Below, in pieces: positions 8,005 through 17,889 of a stretch of DNA of 42,317 nucleotides. The notes under the pieces are model-generated. The model was not told where the DNA came from, did no database searches, and saw only the letters and a list, made by a program, of their open reading frames with translations. Source of the DNA: an uncultured Halomonas sp. (GTDB lineage: Bacteria > Pseudomonadota > Gammaproteobacteria > Pseudomonadales > Halomonadaceae); assembly GCF_946887195.1 (NCBI RefSeq), contig NZ_CAMPKE010000026.1, forward strand, positions 1 through 42,317, in the 5' to 3' direction. Numbering within the stretch: position 1 is the stretch's first letter; each line of letters begins with the position of its first letter. The position numbers were made by a program, and so were the translations under genes.

Positions 8005-8963
8005 ATGGCTATTTCCGAACCCTTGAGCGCGTCCCGCGCCGCGCGCCGCAGCCGAGGCACCCAGGTGCGGCGCCAGCGCGTTCGCGCCGCCTGGCTGTTC
8101 CTCATGCCGATGCTGGTGGCATTGGCGCTGGTGGCCGGCTGGCCGCTCGTTCGCACGTTCTACCTGAGCTTCACCGATGCCTCGCTGGCGAGTACCGGCG
8201 CCGCCCAGTTCATCGGCTTCGAGAACTACCTGGTCAATTACGAGGGCCAGTGGTTTGGTCTGCTCGTCGACCCGGCGTGGTGGCAGTCGGTATGGAACAC
8301 GCTGTTCTTCAGCGTGGTCTCGGTGTCGCTGGAGACGGTCTTCGGGGTCATCGTCGCGCTGATTCTGAATATCGAATTTCGCGGCCGCATGCTGGTGCGC
8401 GCGGCGGTGCTGATTCCCTGGGCGATTCCCACCATCGTCTCGGCCAAGATGTGGGCGTGGATGCTCAACGACCAGTTCGGGATCATCAATCACGCGCTGA
8501 TGGGCCTCGGCATCATCGACAACCCATTGGCCTGGACCGCCGATGCCGAGCTGTCGATGTGGGCGGTGATCATGGTCGATGTGTGGAAGACCATCCCGTT
8601 CGTCGCCCTGCTGGTGCTGGCCGCGTTGCAGATGTTGCCCAAGGACTGCTATGAAGCCGCCGAGGTCGATGGCATCCATCCGCTCAAGGTGTTCTTCAGG
8701 GTGACCCTGCCGCTGATTACGCCGGCCCTGCTGGTCGCGGTGATCTTCCGCGCACTCGATGCGCTGCGCGTGTTCGATGTCATCTACGTGCTGACCTCGA
8801 ACTCGACCAGCACCATGACCATGTCGATCTATGCGCGCCAGCAGTTGGTGCAGTTCCAGGATGTCGGCTATGGCAGCGCCGCCTCGACCCTGCTGTTCCT
8901 GATCATCGCCCTGGTCACCGTCGTCTATCTGTACCTGGCACGCCGCCAGTTGGGAGGTGATTC

Positions 8964-8967
<4 letters not shown>
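8005..8967 (+). CDS. Sugar ABC transporter permease (MalF-like)
   Basis: A 320-residue membrane protein with six hydrophobic segments. The cytoplasmic EAA loop is KDCYEAAEVDGIHPLKVFFRVTLPLITP near residues 215-242 (EAAEVDG is the ATPase contact). This is the larger MalF-type permease of carbohydrate ABC importers. ATG 8005 has GGGAG six bases upstream; a GTG at 7987 overlapping the previous stop is less likely. The N-terminal 35 residues are rich in arginine and cytoplasmic. It overlaps the next permease gene by ATGA and would pair with it and the ATPase encoded at 11503. Confidence 0.92.
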
Positions 8968-9806
<839 letters not shown>

Positions 9807-9839
9807 GCTTCAATGACGCTTCATTTCAAAGGATGGCAA

Positions 9840-11456
9840 ATGCAAGACAACACCTTCTGGTGGCGCGGTGGCGTCATCTACCAGATCTATCCGCGCAGCT
9901 TCATGGACAGCAACGACGATGGCATCGGCGATCTACCGGGGATCACCGCCAAGCTCGATTACGTCGCCGGGTTGGGTGTCGATGGTATCTGGCTGTCGCC
10001 GTTCTTCACCTCGCCGATGAAGGATTTCGGATACGACATCAGCGATTATCGCGGTGTCGACCCGATGTTCGGCACCCTGGACGACTTCAAGGCGCTGATG
10101 GTGCGCGCCCATGAGCTGGGCCTCAAGGTGATCATCGATCAGGTGATCAGTCACACCTCGGATCGGCATGCGTGGTTTCGGGAGAGCCGCCGGGATCGTG
10201 ACAACGCCAAGGCCGACTGGTTCGTATGGGCCGACCCCAAACCCGATGGCACGCCGCCCAACAACTGGCTGTCGGTCTTCGGCGGTCCGGCGTGGACCTT
10301 CGACCCGCGCCGGCGCCAGTATTACCTGCACAATTTTCTATCCAGTCAGCCGGACGTCAATTTCCACAATCCCCAGGCGCGCCAGGCCCAGCTCGATGGC
10401 ATGCGTTTCTGGCTGGAACTGGGTGTCGATGGCTTTCGTCTCGATACCGTCAATTTCTATTATCACGATGCCGCGCTGTGCGATAACCCGCCGGTGCCGG
10501 CCGGCGAGAGCAAGACGCTGGGCGCGCCGGACGCCAATCCCTATACCTGGCAGCGTCACCAGTACGACATCAGCCGCCCCGAGAACCTGGCCTTCCTGGA
10601 GCAGTTGCGTGGGCTGATGGACGAGTTCCCCGGCACCGCCACGGTCGGCGAGATCGGCGACGACAACCCGCTCGAGCGCATGGCCGAATACACCGCCGGC
10701 GGCAACAAGCTACACATGGCGTATACCTTCGATCTGCTCAACACGCCGCACTCGGCGGCCTACATTCGCGAGGTGATCGAGCGCTTCCAGCGCCTGGCCG
10801 GCGATGCCTGGCCATGCTGGGCGCTGTCCAATCACGACGTGATGCGAAGCGCCTCGCGCTGGGGCGAGCACGAAGACTCACACGCCTATCCGCTGGTCGC
10901 GCTGGCCATGCTGCTGTCGCTGCGCGGTAGCGTGTGCCTGTATCAGGGCGAAGAGTTGGGCCTGCCCGAGGCCGAGGTACCCTACGAGCGCATTCAGGAT
11001 CCCTACGGCAAGGTACTGTGGCCCGATTTCAAGGGTCGCGATGGCTGTCGCACGCCGATGCCGTGGAACGACACCGCACAGGCCGGATTTTCACCGGCCG
11101 AGCCCTGGCTGCCGGTGGACCCCCGCCATCGCGAGCTGGCGGTAACTCGCCAGCAGAACGACCCCGACTCGCTGCTCAACGGCGTGCGTCGGCTGCTCGC
11201 GTTTCGTCGCGCCCACCCGGCACTGTTCGATGGCGATCTGGAGCTGATCGAGGCCGGCGACGATCTGCTCGGCTTCACTCGCGCCAGTGCCGGTGAGCGG
11301 CTGCTGTGCGTGTTCAACCTGACCCGGGACACACAGACCACGGCGTTGCCGCTGACGGTCGGCGGCGCACTCGATGGGCATGGTTTCACCCATGAACTCG
11401 CTGGCGATCGCTTGACGCTGCCGCCCTATCAGGCGGCCTATTTCCGACTCGCATGA
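9840..11456 (+). CDS. GH13 alpha-glucosidase (Halomonas HaG-type)
   Basis: A 538-residue cytoplasmic glycoside hydrolase of family 13 (oligo-1,6-glucosidase/alpha-glucosidase subfamily). It begins MQDNTFWWRGGVIYQIYPRS. The catalytic set is visible: nucleophile Asp202 in GVDGFRLDTVNF, acid/base Glu271 in TATVGEIGDDNPLE and transition-state Asp333 in ALSNHDVMRS. Length and these three positions coincide with the characterised Halomonas alpha-glucosidase HaG, which acts on short alpha-glucosides and is known for transglucosylation. Substrate range is inferred from that similarity. ATG 9840 is preferred over an in-frame ATG at 9813 because AAGGA precedes it. There is no signal peptide, so the imported sugar is hydrolysed inside the cell. 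Confidence 0.93.
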   Translation: MQDNTFWWRGGVIYQIYPRSFMDSNDDGIGDLPGITAKLDYVAGLGVDGIWLSPFFTSPMKDFGYDISDYRGVDPMFGTLDDFKALMVRAHELGLKVIIDQVISHTSDRHAWFRESRRDRDNAKADWFVWADPKPDGTPPNNWLSVFGGPAWTFDPRRRQYYLHNFLSSQPDVNFHNPQARQAQLDGMRFWLELGVDGFRLDTVNFYYHDAALCDNPPVPAGESKTLGAPDANPYTWQRHQYDISRPENLAFLEQLRGLMDEFPGTATVGEIGDDNPLERMAEYTAGGNKLHMAYTFDLLNTPHSAAYIREVIERFQRLAGDAWPCWALSNHDVMRSASRWGEHEDSHAYPLVALAMLLSLRGSVCLYQGEELGLPEAEVPYERIQDPYGKVLWPDFKGRDGCRTPMPWNDTAQAGFSPAEPWLPVDPRHRELAVTRQQNDPDSLLNGVRRLLAFRRAHPALFDGDLELIEAGDDLLGFTRASAGERLLCVFNLTRDTQTTALPLTVGGALDGHGFTHELAGDRLTLPPYQAAYFRLA

Positions 11457-11470
11457 AGACAATCAAGACA

Positions 11471-11491
11471 TGCCGGCACCGGCTGCCGGCA
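11471..11491 (+). other. Intercistronic hairpin before the malK-type gene
   Basis: TGCCGGC (11471-11477) and GCCGGCA (11485-11491) form a perfect 7-bp GC-rich stem around a 7-base loop. The ribosome binding site AAGGAG follows at once. No T-run is present, so it is more likely an mRNA stability or translation-modulating structure than a terminator. Confidence 0.4.
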
Positions 11492-11502
11492 AGGAGTGAA
11501 CG

Positions 11503-12609
11503 ATGGCAAGCGTGACGCTCGACAAGATCAATAAAGTCTTCGGTAGCACTCACATCATCAATGACGTCGACCTGAGCATCGGCGACGGCGAGTTCGTGGT
11601 CTTCGTCGGCCCGTCGGGGTGTGGCAAGTCGACGCTGCTGCGGCTGATCGCCGGGTTGGAGTCGATCACCGATGGCGAGCTCAGGATCGACGACGACGTG
11701 GTCAACGAGTTGCCGCCGCGCGAACGCGGTGTGGGCATGGTGTTCCAGTCCTACGCGCTGTACCCGCACATGAGCGTTTACGAAAACATGGCCTTCGGCC
11801 TCAAACTGGCCAAGACCGACAAGCAGACGGTGCACGATCGGGTCACGGAGACCGCGCGCATTCTGCAACTCGAGGAGTTGCTCGATCGCAAGCCCAAGGC
11901 GCTCTCCGGTGGCCAGCGTCAGCGCGTGGCGATGGGCCGTGCGATGGCCCGCGAGCCGCGTATTCTGCTGTTCGACGAACCGCTCTCGAATCTCGATGCC
12001 TCGCTGCGCGTGCAGATGCGCAACGAAATCGCCCGCCTGCACGACCGGCTGGGTTCGACGATGATCTACGTCACGCACGATCAGGTCGAGGCGATGACCC
12101 TGGCCGACAAGATCGTGGTACTCAAGGGTGGCCACATCGAACAGGTCGGCAGCCCACAGACGCTTTATCAGCAACCCGCCACCAAGTTCGTCGCCGGTTT
12201 CATCGGCTCGCCGACCATGAACTTCATGCCGGCGGAGTTACTGGAGAACGCCGCCGACGGCTGCCGGGTACGCGCCCAGGGCATCGGCGAGCTGAACCTG
12301 CCCCAGGATGCCAGCGGCCAGCGTACCGGCACTCAACTGACACTGGGCGTGCGCCCCGAGCATTTACGCCTGGCGCCGGCCGAGGGCGACAACGCCTTCG
12401 AGATCGTCAACGTCGAATACCTGGGCAACGAGGTCTACGTCTATCTCGAGCCGATGGCGGGCCGGACCTTGTTGATCCAGCGCAGCGAGGCGCCATGCCA
12501 ATGGCGGGTCGGTGAGCGCGCGGCGCTGATTGCCGATCTCGAGTGCGTGCACCTGTTCGATAGCGACGACCGTTCGCTTGCGGTACGCAAAACCAGTGCG
12601 GCGGCCTGA
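11503..12609 (+). CDS. Sugar ABC transporter ATP-binding protein (MalK/UgpC-like)
   Basis: A 368-residue importer ATPase. It has Walker A GPSGCGKST (about residues 37-45), Q-loop VFQSYALYPHMSVYENMAFG, signature LSGGQRQRVAMGRAM, Walker B ILLFDEP, D-loop SNLD and switch histidine in YVTHDQVEAMTL. The last 130 residues form the TOBE/MOP-type regulatory domain of the MalK class. AAGGAG lies seven bases before ATG 11503. It is the only ATPase in the operon and would drive the two permeases. As with other MalK-class proteins it could be shared with other sugar importers. Confidence 0.93.
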   Translation: MASVTLDKINKVFGSTHIINDVDLSIGDGEFVVFVGPSGCGKSTLLRLIAGLESITDGELRIDDDVVNELPPRERGVGMVFQSYALYPHMSVYENMAFGLKLAKTDKQTVHDRVTETARILQLEELLDRKPKALSGGQRQRVAMGRAMAREPRILLFDEPLSNLDASLRVQMRNEIARLHDRLGSTMIYVTHDQVEAMTLADKIVVLKGGHIEQVGSPQTLYQQPATKFVAGFIGSPTMNFMPAELLENAADGCRVRAQGIGELNLPQDASGQRTGTQLTLGVRPEHLRLAPAEGDNAFEIVNVEYLGNEVYVYLEPMAGRTLLIQRSEAPCQWRVGERAALIADLECVHLFDSDDRSLAVRKTSAAA

Positions 12610-12664
12610 GTGGCAATTGCGGTACGATGGGGGCCGCGAACACTGAAAGGAACGGCTTCGACGC

Positions 12665-13702
12665 ATGACCAAACGCACCACCTTGAAGGATCTTGCGACC
12701 CGACTGAGCGTTTCCACCGCCACCGTATCCAACGCCTTCAATCGCCCCGATCAGCTATCGCCCAAGTTGCGCGATAGCATCCTCGCCGAAGCCGAGCGGC
12801 TCGGCTACGCGGGCCCGGACGCCAAGGCACGCAGCCTGCGTACCGGGCGCTCGTGCATCGTTGCCGTAGTGCTGGCCGAAACGCTCAGCTACAGCCTCAA
12901 CGACGCGGTATCCAGCGAGTTCCTATCGGGCGTCGCCGAGGTGCTCGATGCCCACGGCCACACGCTTCTGCTGCTGCCCGGACGCGGGCGCACGCAGTCG
13001 CCGGGCTCGGCGAGCATGGCCGATGGCTTCATCGTCTATGGCCTGATGTCCACCCCGACGCTGCTCGACAAGTTACCCCGGCAATGCCCACTGGTGGTGG
13101 TGGATTTCGACATCGAAGGCAGCCCCACGGTGCATGTCGACAACCAGCCGGCGAGCTACGCCATCGCCCGGCACGCCCTGGCAAGCGGGGCCAAGCGGCC
13201 GGGAATCGTCAATCTGCGCCTGACCGAGCAGCCCTGCAACGGGCGCATCACCCATCAGACGCTGCTGCCCGAGAACCGCACCATCACCCGTAGCCGCCTG
13301 GCCGGTTTTCAACAGGCGCTGCGCGATCATGGCATCGCGCTCGAGCGCGTACCGATGTGGAACATCGAGGAAAACACCTTCGATGTCAGCGCCCCGGTGA
13401 TCGAAGAGATACTCGACCTGCCCGCCGATGAACGACCCGACCTGCTGCTGTGCATGTCGGACCGCATCGCGCTGACCGCCTTGACGCTGGCCGAACAGCG
13501 CGGCCTGCGCATCCCGGAGGATCTACGCCTGACCGGCTTCGACGGCATTCGCGAAGGGCAGTATCGCGCCCCGCGCCTGACCACCGTGCGCCAGGACAGC
13601 GCCGAAAAAGGCCGCCTGGCCGCATCGATGATTCTGGGCGTCGCTCCCCGTCAGCGGCAGGTGCTGACGACGGAGCTGCTGCTTGGCGATAGTTGTCCCT
13701 GA
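12665..13702 (+). CDS. LacI family transcriptional regulator (probable repressor of the sugar operon)
   Basis: A 345-residue regulator with the LacI helix-turn-helix at residues 5-25 (TLKDLATRLSVSTATVSNAF), a hinge region and a periplasmic-binding-like effector domain. The C-terminal ligand segment reads LRLTGFDGIREGQYRAPRLTTVRQD. It follows the ATPase gene by 55 bases on the same strand, so it is probably transcribed with the operon or from a nearby promoter. The palindrome at 6508-6527 is the most likely operator. The effector is inferred to be the imported glucoside or a product of it. AAGGA is 12 bases before ATG 12665. Confidence 0.88.
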   Translation: MTKRTTLKDLATRLSVSTATVSNAFNRPDQLSPKLRDSILAEAERLGYAGPDAKARSLRTGRSCIVAVVLAETLSYSLNDAVSSEFLSGVAEVLDAHGHTLLLLPGRGRTQSPGSASMADGFIVYGLMSTPTLLDKLPRQCPLVVVDFDIEGSPTVHVDNQPASYAIARHALASGAKRPGIVNLRLTEQPCNGRITHQTLLPENRTITRSRLAGFQQALRDHGIALERVPMWNIEENTFDVSAPVIEEILDLPADERPDLLLCMSDRIALTALTLAEQRGLRIPEDLRLTGFDGIREGQYRAPRLTTVRQDSAEKGRLAASMILGVAPRQRQVLTTELLLGDSCP

Positions 13703-13711
13703 GCGACCAAA

Positions 13712-14665
13712 CTATTCACTCTCGATACTCGGCACCGCCGTGACCACGACCTGATGAATGCGCCAATCGCAATCGTAGAGCTCATCCGAAGCCGCGTTGA
13801 GCCGCGCGGTAAGATCCGTATCGTCGGTGGGCACGACGAAGGCCTCGCCAAGAAAGACGTGGCCCTCCTCGCGCAGGCGTACCGCCGCATCGCTTACCCA
13901 ACTCATCGCGCATAGCCTCTCTCGCAATCTATCGCCGATCTCTTCCGCTCGCGGTTCGGCGGTGTAACGCGGCCGGCGATTGATGAGATCGCCCACGGCT
14001 TCCTTGAGATTGGTGACGCCATCCTTGATGACGCTCAACGAGATCAGCCCCGCCGCCGTGGCATCGGCCCACCAGAAGCCCATACCGATGCCGATGACCC
14101 CGACGATCGCCGCCAGGCCGGTCATCCAGTCCGCCTTGCTCATTTGCGCATCGGCGTATACGGTTTTTTCGTGAACCCTTTCGGCGGCCGGCTGCTGTAA
14201 ATGACCGAGGATGACCGGAGGCACGACGCTATAGATCAGGGCCGCGATCATCAGCCAACCGAGCCAGAAGGTTTCGCCGAATAGTGTGATACCGCCGATA
14301 CTCGGATGCTCCATCTTGATCAGCGCGACCATGGATTCGAACAATAGATAGAACCCCATGACGCTCAATGCCACCGCCGCGCACAGAAAGGCGATTACCG
14401 TTACGCGCTGATAGCCGTAGGGGTACTCGTTATTGGGCGAACGATTGCGAAAATGCATGGCGATCAGAAAGGCGATCGGCGGTACCAGCGACACCATGTC
14501 CTCTATCCAGGCCGTCTTCATGGCCTGGCTACCGCCCAGCGCCAGAAACATGACGGTAATGATCGATAGGCGAAAACCCAGATTCCACCATTCGAGACGA
14601 ATCACGCGCTGCAAGTCGCGCTGCTTTTCGGGGGGCAGTTTGTAATCGGGTTTGAGCTTCATCAT
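13712..14665 (-). CDS. Cation diffusion facilitator (CDF) family transporter
   Basis: A 317-residue protein with about six transmembrane segments (residues 30-220) and a C-terminal cytoplasmic ferredoxin-like domain (about 230-315). Overall layout is CDF: WIEDMVSLVPPIAFLIAMHF in segment 2, GYQRVTVIAFLCAA in segment 3 and KADWMTGLAAIVGVIG in segment 5. The usual HxxxD/DxxxD metal pair of segments 2 and 5 is not clearly kept, so the substrate is uncertain and may not be zinc or iron. GGAGG sits seven bases before ATG 14665. The start overlaps the stop of the upstream lipoprotein gene (ATGA), so the two are coupled. It is convergent with the lacI-type gene. Confidence 0.82.
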   Translation of the reverse strand: MMKLKPDYKLPPEKQRDLQRVIRLEWWNLGFRLSIITVMFLALGGSQAMKTAWIEDMVSLVPPIAFLIAMHFRNRSPNNEYPYGYQRVTVIAFLCAAVALSVMGFYLLFESMVALIKMEHPSIGGITLFGETFWLGWLMIAALIYSVVPPVILGHLQQPAAERVHEKTVYADAQMSKADWMTGLAAIVGVIGIGMGFWWADATAAGLISLSVIKDGVTNLKEAVGDLINRRPRYTAEPRAEEIGDRLRERLCAMSWVSDAAVRLREEGHVFLGEAFVVPTDDTDLTARLNAASDELYDCDWRIHQVVVTAVPSIESE

Positions 14666-15396
14666 TTGCCAGCCTCCAAACGGCTCAGCCGTTCCCGTAA
14701 TCCCGTCTGCTCGTTCAGGTAACGTTGCAACCGCAGCAGCCAGCCATTCTCACCGGGCGGCACGGCCATCACATGCTGATATTGATGCAGCGACCAATCG
14801 CCTATCTCGAAATCGTGGGCTTGCAGCCACCAGCGCGGCGCCGCCACCAACCCATCCTCCTGGGAAAGCGTCTCTTTATATACCGGCTTGGCGCCTTTCT
14901 CCTCCAGCGCGCTGTACATCGATGCCGCGCGCTTCACGGCCACGGTCTGCCCCTCGAGTTGCGCCGGAAGCGCCTGTCCTCTGGGTATGCCAACGCCAAA
15001 TTCGGTCGTCAGATAGGGCTTGGTGAAGCCCACTACGGGATGCAGCGGCGCGCCCTTGACGAGCCCGCCGATGACCAGATCGACTTCGAATTTCTCGAGC
15101 GCGGTGATCAACTCGCTTTCGCCGCCCCAATGCCAGCGAATATCGGCGTTCAGGGAGTCGGCGAGCGCGCGAACCAGCTCGGGCTCGAGGCCTTGCGCGC
15201 CGGATGGCCCCTTGATCACCCAGGGCCGGTTTTCGATGACGCCGACATGCATGACGCCGCCCAGGATATGCGACAGCGTCTGATTGGGATCGCGAGGGTA
15301 GCGACACCCTGGCAGGGATATCAACGTGGCCAGCAGACACGATAGCGCGACCACGCGCAGCCCATGAGTTCTGTAACGGATGTTCCGTGGCAGCAT
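14662..15396 (-). CDS. Periplasmic substrate-binding-like lipoprotein (SBP_bac_3 type)
   Basis: A 244-residue protein resembling family 3 solute-binding proteins: GVIENRPWVIKGPSGAQGLEPELVRALADSL, VDLVIGGLV, VGFTKPYLTTEFGV and VAVKRAAS. The N-terminus is a lipoprotein signal with lipobox SLPGC (Cys31). An open frame begins 32 codons earlier, but ATG 15396 has AAGGAT nine bases upstream and gives the signal sequence. No ABC permease or ATPase adjoins it; it is coupled instead to a CDF transporter and faces a BaeSR pair. It may deliver a ligand to the transporter or sense it for the kinase; both are inference. Confidence 0.82.
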   Translation of the reverse strand: MLPRNIRYRTHGLRVVALSCLLATLISLPGCRYPRDPNQTLSHILGGVMHVGVIENRPWVIKGPSGAQGLEPELVRALADSLNADIRWHWGGESELITALEKFEVDLVIGGLVKGAPLHPVVGFTKPYLTTEFGVGIPRGQALPAQLEGQTVAVKRAASMYSALEEKGAKPVYKETLSQEDGLVAAPRWWLQAHDFEIGDWSLHQYQHVMAVPPGENGWLLRLQRYLNEQTGLRERLSRLEAGK

Positions 15397-15621
15397 ATTG
15401 GATAAATCCTTTTTGCGTCGCTTAGCGCCCGAATCGCTGGGGCAGCCTATTTCCTTAGGGATCGCTTGTTGCGCTTTTAGTGTAGTAGCCACTGCCAGAA
15501 CGGGTTCATTACATCGAAAGACGCGACATCGAGCGTAAGCCCTGTCGGATTACCCGATCCGGCTGGTACGCTGATCCTATCGAATCCCGACTCCGGCCAG
15601 ACCATGGTCGACGGTAACCGC

Positions 15622-17043
15622 ATGAAGCCATTTACGCGCCCCAATGTTTCGCGCCTGGGCCTGAAGCTATTCGTCACCATTTTGCTGGTCAACGTGGGCA
15701 TTTGCGGACTGATCTTCCTGTTCGTGTCGCGTAGCCTCGATCAGGGCTTCATCGATTATCTGGAGCGCACCCAGACTCAGCGCGCCGAGACATTGGCTAG
15801 CGCACTCGGTGAAGAGTGGGCGCTACGCGGCAATTGGCAATGGCTGCGCGACAATCCGCGCGCCTGGTCGCGGCTGGTCTATCGGCAGCTCTGGCCCAAC
15901 CGCCAGCAACCGCCAACGGGGCTGCGGCGCCAGCTTGGCGATCCCCTCGATTTCGTGCTGCGCGATGACGAGGGCCGGGTGGTGATCAGCCCGCCGTCGC
16001 TACAGCTCGACGAGGAGTCGCCCGGTGCCGAGGAGCCGCTGCACATCGTGCCGATCGTCAGCAATGGCCGCTATGTCGGCGAGCTTGGCTACCGCCCGCC
16101 AAGAGAGTTGATGGCGCGCATGGACCGCATTTTTCTCTCGCGTCAGCAACGTAATCTATCGATCATCGTCAGTTCGCTGGCGCTGGCCTCGTTGCTGCTG
16201 GCCGCTGTGCTGGGCTGGTGGTTGGGGCGGCGCACCCGCGGCATGGCGCTGGCCACGCGGCGCCTGACCGAAGGCGATTACAGCGTGCGCCTGGGGGAGC
16301 GCGGCCGCGACGAACTCGCACGCCTGGCCCAGGATTTCAACGTGCTCGCCGAGACGCTCGAGTCCAATCGCGAATCGCGCCAACGCTGGGTGGCGGATAT
16401 CGCTCATGAGTTGCGCACCCCATTGGCGGTATTGCGTGGCGAGATCGAAGCCATGCAGGATGGCATTCGCCCGCTCGACGGCGATAGCCTCTACTCGTTG
16501 GGCCAGGAAGCCGAACAGCTGGAACGCCTGGTAGCCGATCTGCGGCTATTGGCCCAGAGCGATGCCGGCTCCCTGCAGGCGCACCTGGAACCGCTGGATC
16601 TGGCCACCACGTTGCATGACCGGCTCGAAGAGGCGCGTGGCTGGTTGAGCGATGCCGGCATTGCATTGGAGATCGCCGTTGCCGGCCCGGTGCCGATTCA
16701 CGGCGATAGGCAGCGTCTGCGTCAGCTCTGGAACAATCTGCTCGCCAACACATGCGCCTATACCGATGCACCGGGCCGCTTGAAAGTCAGCCTGACGATC
16801 GGCAACCAGCGGGTGTGGGTACGCTGGGAAGACAGCGCACCCGGCGTTTTCGACAATGAATTGCCGCGACTGACCGAACGACTCTACCGGGTGGAGGCCT
16901 CGCGCAATCGGCGCCGTGGCGGTAGTGGCCTGGGCTTGCCGATTGCCGCTGCCCTGGTTCATGCGCATGGCGGCACGCTCGAGGCGTCGTCTTCGCCGCT
17001 GGGTGGTTTATGCTGGACGCTGGGCTTTCCGTTGAGTCAATGA
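15622..17043 (+). CDS. baeS: BaeS-like sensor histidine kinase
   Basis: A 473-residue inner-membrane kinase. It has an N-terminal membrane segment (about 15-35), a periplasmic region carrying the BaeS-like GFIDYLERTQTQRAETLASAL, a second membrane segment (about 178-200) and a HAMP domain. The H-box VADIAHELRTPLAVLRGEIEA places phospho-His at residue 262, followed by N-box NNLLANTCAYTD and G-boxes DSAPGV and GGSGLGLPIA. The match to E. coli BaeS, an envelope-stress sensor that induces efflux pumps, is strong along the whole length. ATG 15622 was preferred to ATG 15604 because it aligns with the BaeS start; neither has a strong Shine-Dalgarno. It is divergent from the lipoprotein/CDF pair, which is a plausible target. 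Confidence 0.88.
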   Translation: MKPFTRPNVSRLGLKLFVTILLVNVGICGLIFLFVSRSLDQGFIDYLERTQTQRAETLASALGEEWALRGNWQWLRDNPRAWSRLVYRQLWPNRQQPPTGLRRQLGDPLDFVLRDDEGRVVISPPSLQLDEESPGAEEPLHIVPIVSNGRYVGELGYRPPRELMARMDRIFLSRQQRNLSIIVSSLALASLLLAAVLGWWLGRRTRGMALATRRLTEGDYSVRLGERGRDELARLAQDFNVLAETLESNRESRQRWVADIAHELRTPLAVLRGEIEAMQDGIRPLDGDSLYSLGQEAEQLERLVADLRLLAQSDAGSLQAHLEPLDLATTLHDRLEEARGWLSDAGIALEIAVAGPVPIHGDRQRLRQLWNNLLANTCAYTDAPGRLKVSLTIGNQRVWVRWEDSAPGVFDNELPRLTERLYRVEASRNRRRGGSGLGLPIAAALVHAHGGTLEASSSPLGGLCWTLGFPLSQ

Positions 17044-17077
17044 TGAATGGAGCGGGTGAAACAAGGAGAACGCACGG

Positions 17078-17776
17078 GTGAGCGAAGCCATTCTGATCGT
17101 CGAGGACGAACCCAAGATCGCCAAGCTGATCGCCGACTACCTGGCTGGCGACGGCTTCACGGCGCATCGCCTGGAGCACGGCGATGACGTCATGCCATGG
17201 CTGCTCGATCGTCCGCGCGGCGAACTGCCGGCATTGGTGCTGCTCGATTTGATGCTACCCGGTACCGATGGCCTGACGCTCTGCCGGCAAATCCGCCAGC
17301 ACAGGCCGACCCTGCCCATCATCATGCTTACCGCGCGGGTCGAAGAGGTCGATCGTCTGCTCGGTCTGGAGCTCGGCGCCGACGATTATATCTGCAAGCC
17401 ATTCAGCCCACGCGAAGTGGTGGCGCGGGTCAGGGCGGTGTTGCGTCGTGCCGGTGCAGTCGCCGAGCACGACGATGAAGCGCTGGACAGCCTGGTACTG
17501 GATGACGACGGTTGGTGCGCCCTGGCCGGTGAAATCGATCTGGGTCTCACCGCGGTGGAATTCCAGTTACTCAGGGTCATGATGCATGCCCCTGGGCGAA
17601 TCTTTTCTCGCGAGCAATTGATGGATCATATGTACCGCGATCACCGCATCGTCTCCGAGCGTACCGTCGACAGCCACGTCAAGAAACTGCGCCGCAAGAT
17701 CGCCGATGTCTGGCCCGAACGCGAGATCATCCGCTCGGTGTATGGCGTCGGTTACAAGTACCAGCCCGAGGAGTGA
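17078..17776 (+). CDS. baeR: BaeR-like response regulator
   Basis: A 232-residue OmpR-family regulator. The receiver domain has acidic pair ED near residue 10, phospho-acceptor Asp57 in LVLLDLMLPGTDG and Lys in ADDYICKPFSP. The C-terminal winged helix covers about 135-230 (FQLLRVMMHAPGRIFSREQL, ERTVDSHVKKLRRKI, YGVGYKY). The segments LMLPGTDGLTLCRQI and LGADDYICKPFSPREVVARV are close to E. coli BaeR. The start is GTG 17078, with AAGGAG nine bases upstream. It follows the kinase by 34 bases. Target promoters may include the divergent one at 15397-15621. Confidence 0.9.
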   Translation: MSEAILIVEDEPKIAKLIADYLAGDGFTAHRLEHGDDVMPWLLDRPRGELPALVLLDLMLPGTDGLTLCRQIRQHRPTLPIIMLTARVEEVDRLLGLELGADDYICKPFSPREVVARVRAVLRRAGAVAEHDDEALDSLVLDDDGWCALAGEIDLGLTAVEFQLLRVMMHAPGRIFSREQLMDHMYRDHRIVSERTVDSHVKKLRRKIADVWPEREIIRSVYGVGYKYQPEE

Positions 17777-17788
17777 GCCCGAATGAAT

Positions 17789-17818
17789 GAGGGTAAAAGA
17801 ATATTTTCTCTTACCCTC
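17789..17818 (-). terminator. Hairpin terminator shared by baeR and the broken KGG gene
   Basis: GAGGGTAA (17789-17796) pairs with TTACCCTC (17811-17818), and the stem extends further with one mismatch. It sits 12 bases past the baeR stop and 71 bases past the end of the broken KGG gene on the other strand. The stem and its spacing resemble the hairpin behind KGG gene 1 (3001-3030), so it was probably duplicated with the gene. Confidence 0.6.
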
Positions 17819-17889
17819 CTGGCTGTATTTCGAGGAAACGTTTCAATATTATTGGCGAATAATTTTAAAACGCTTGAACGGTATCCAGC

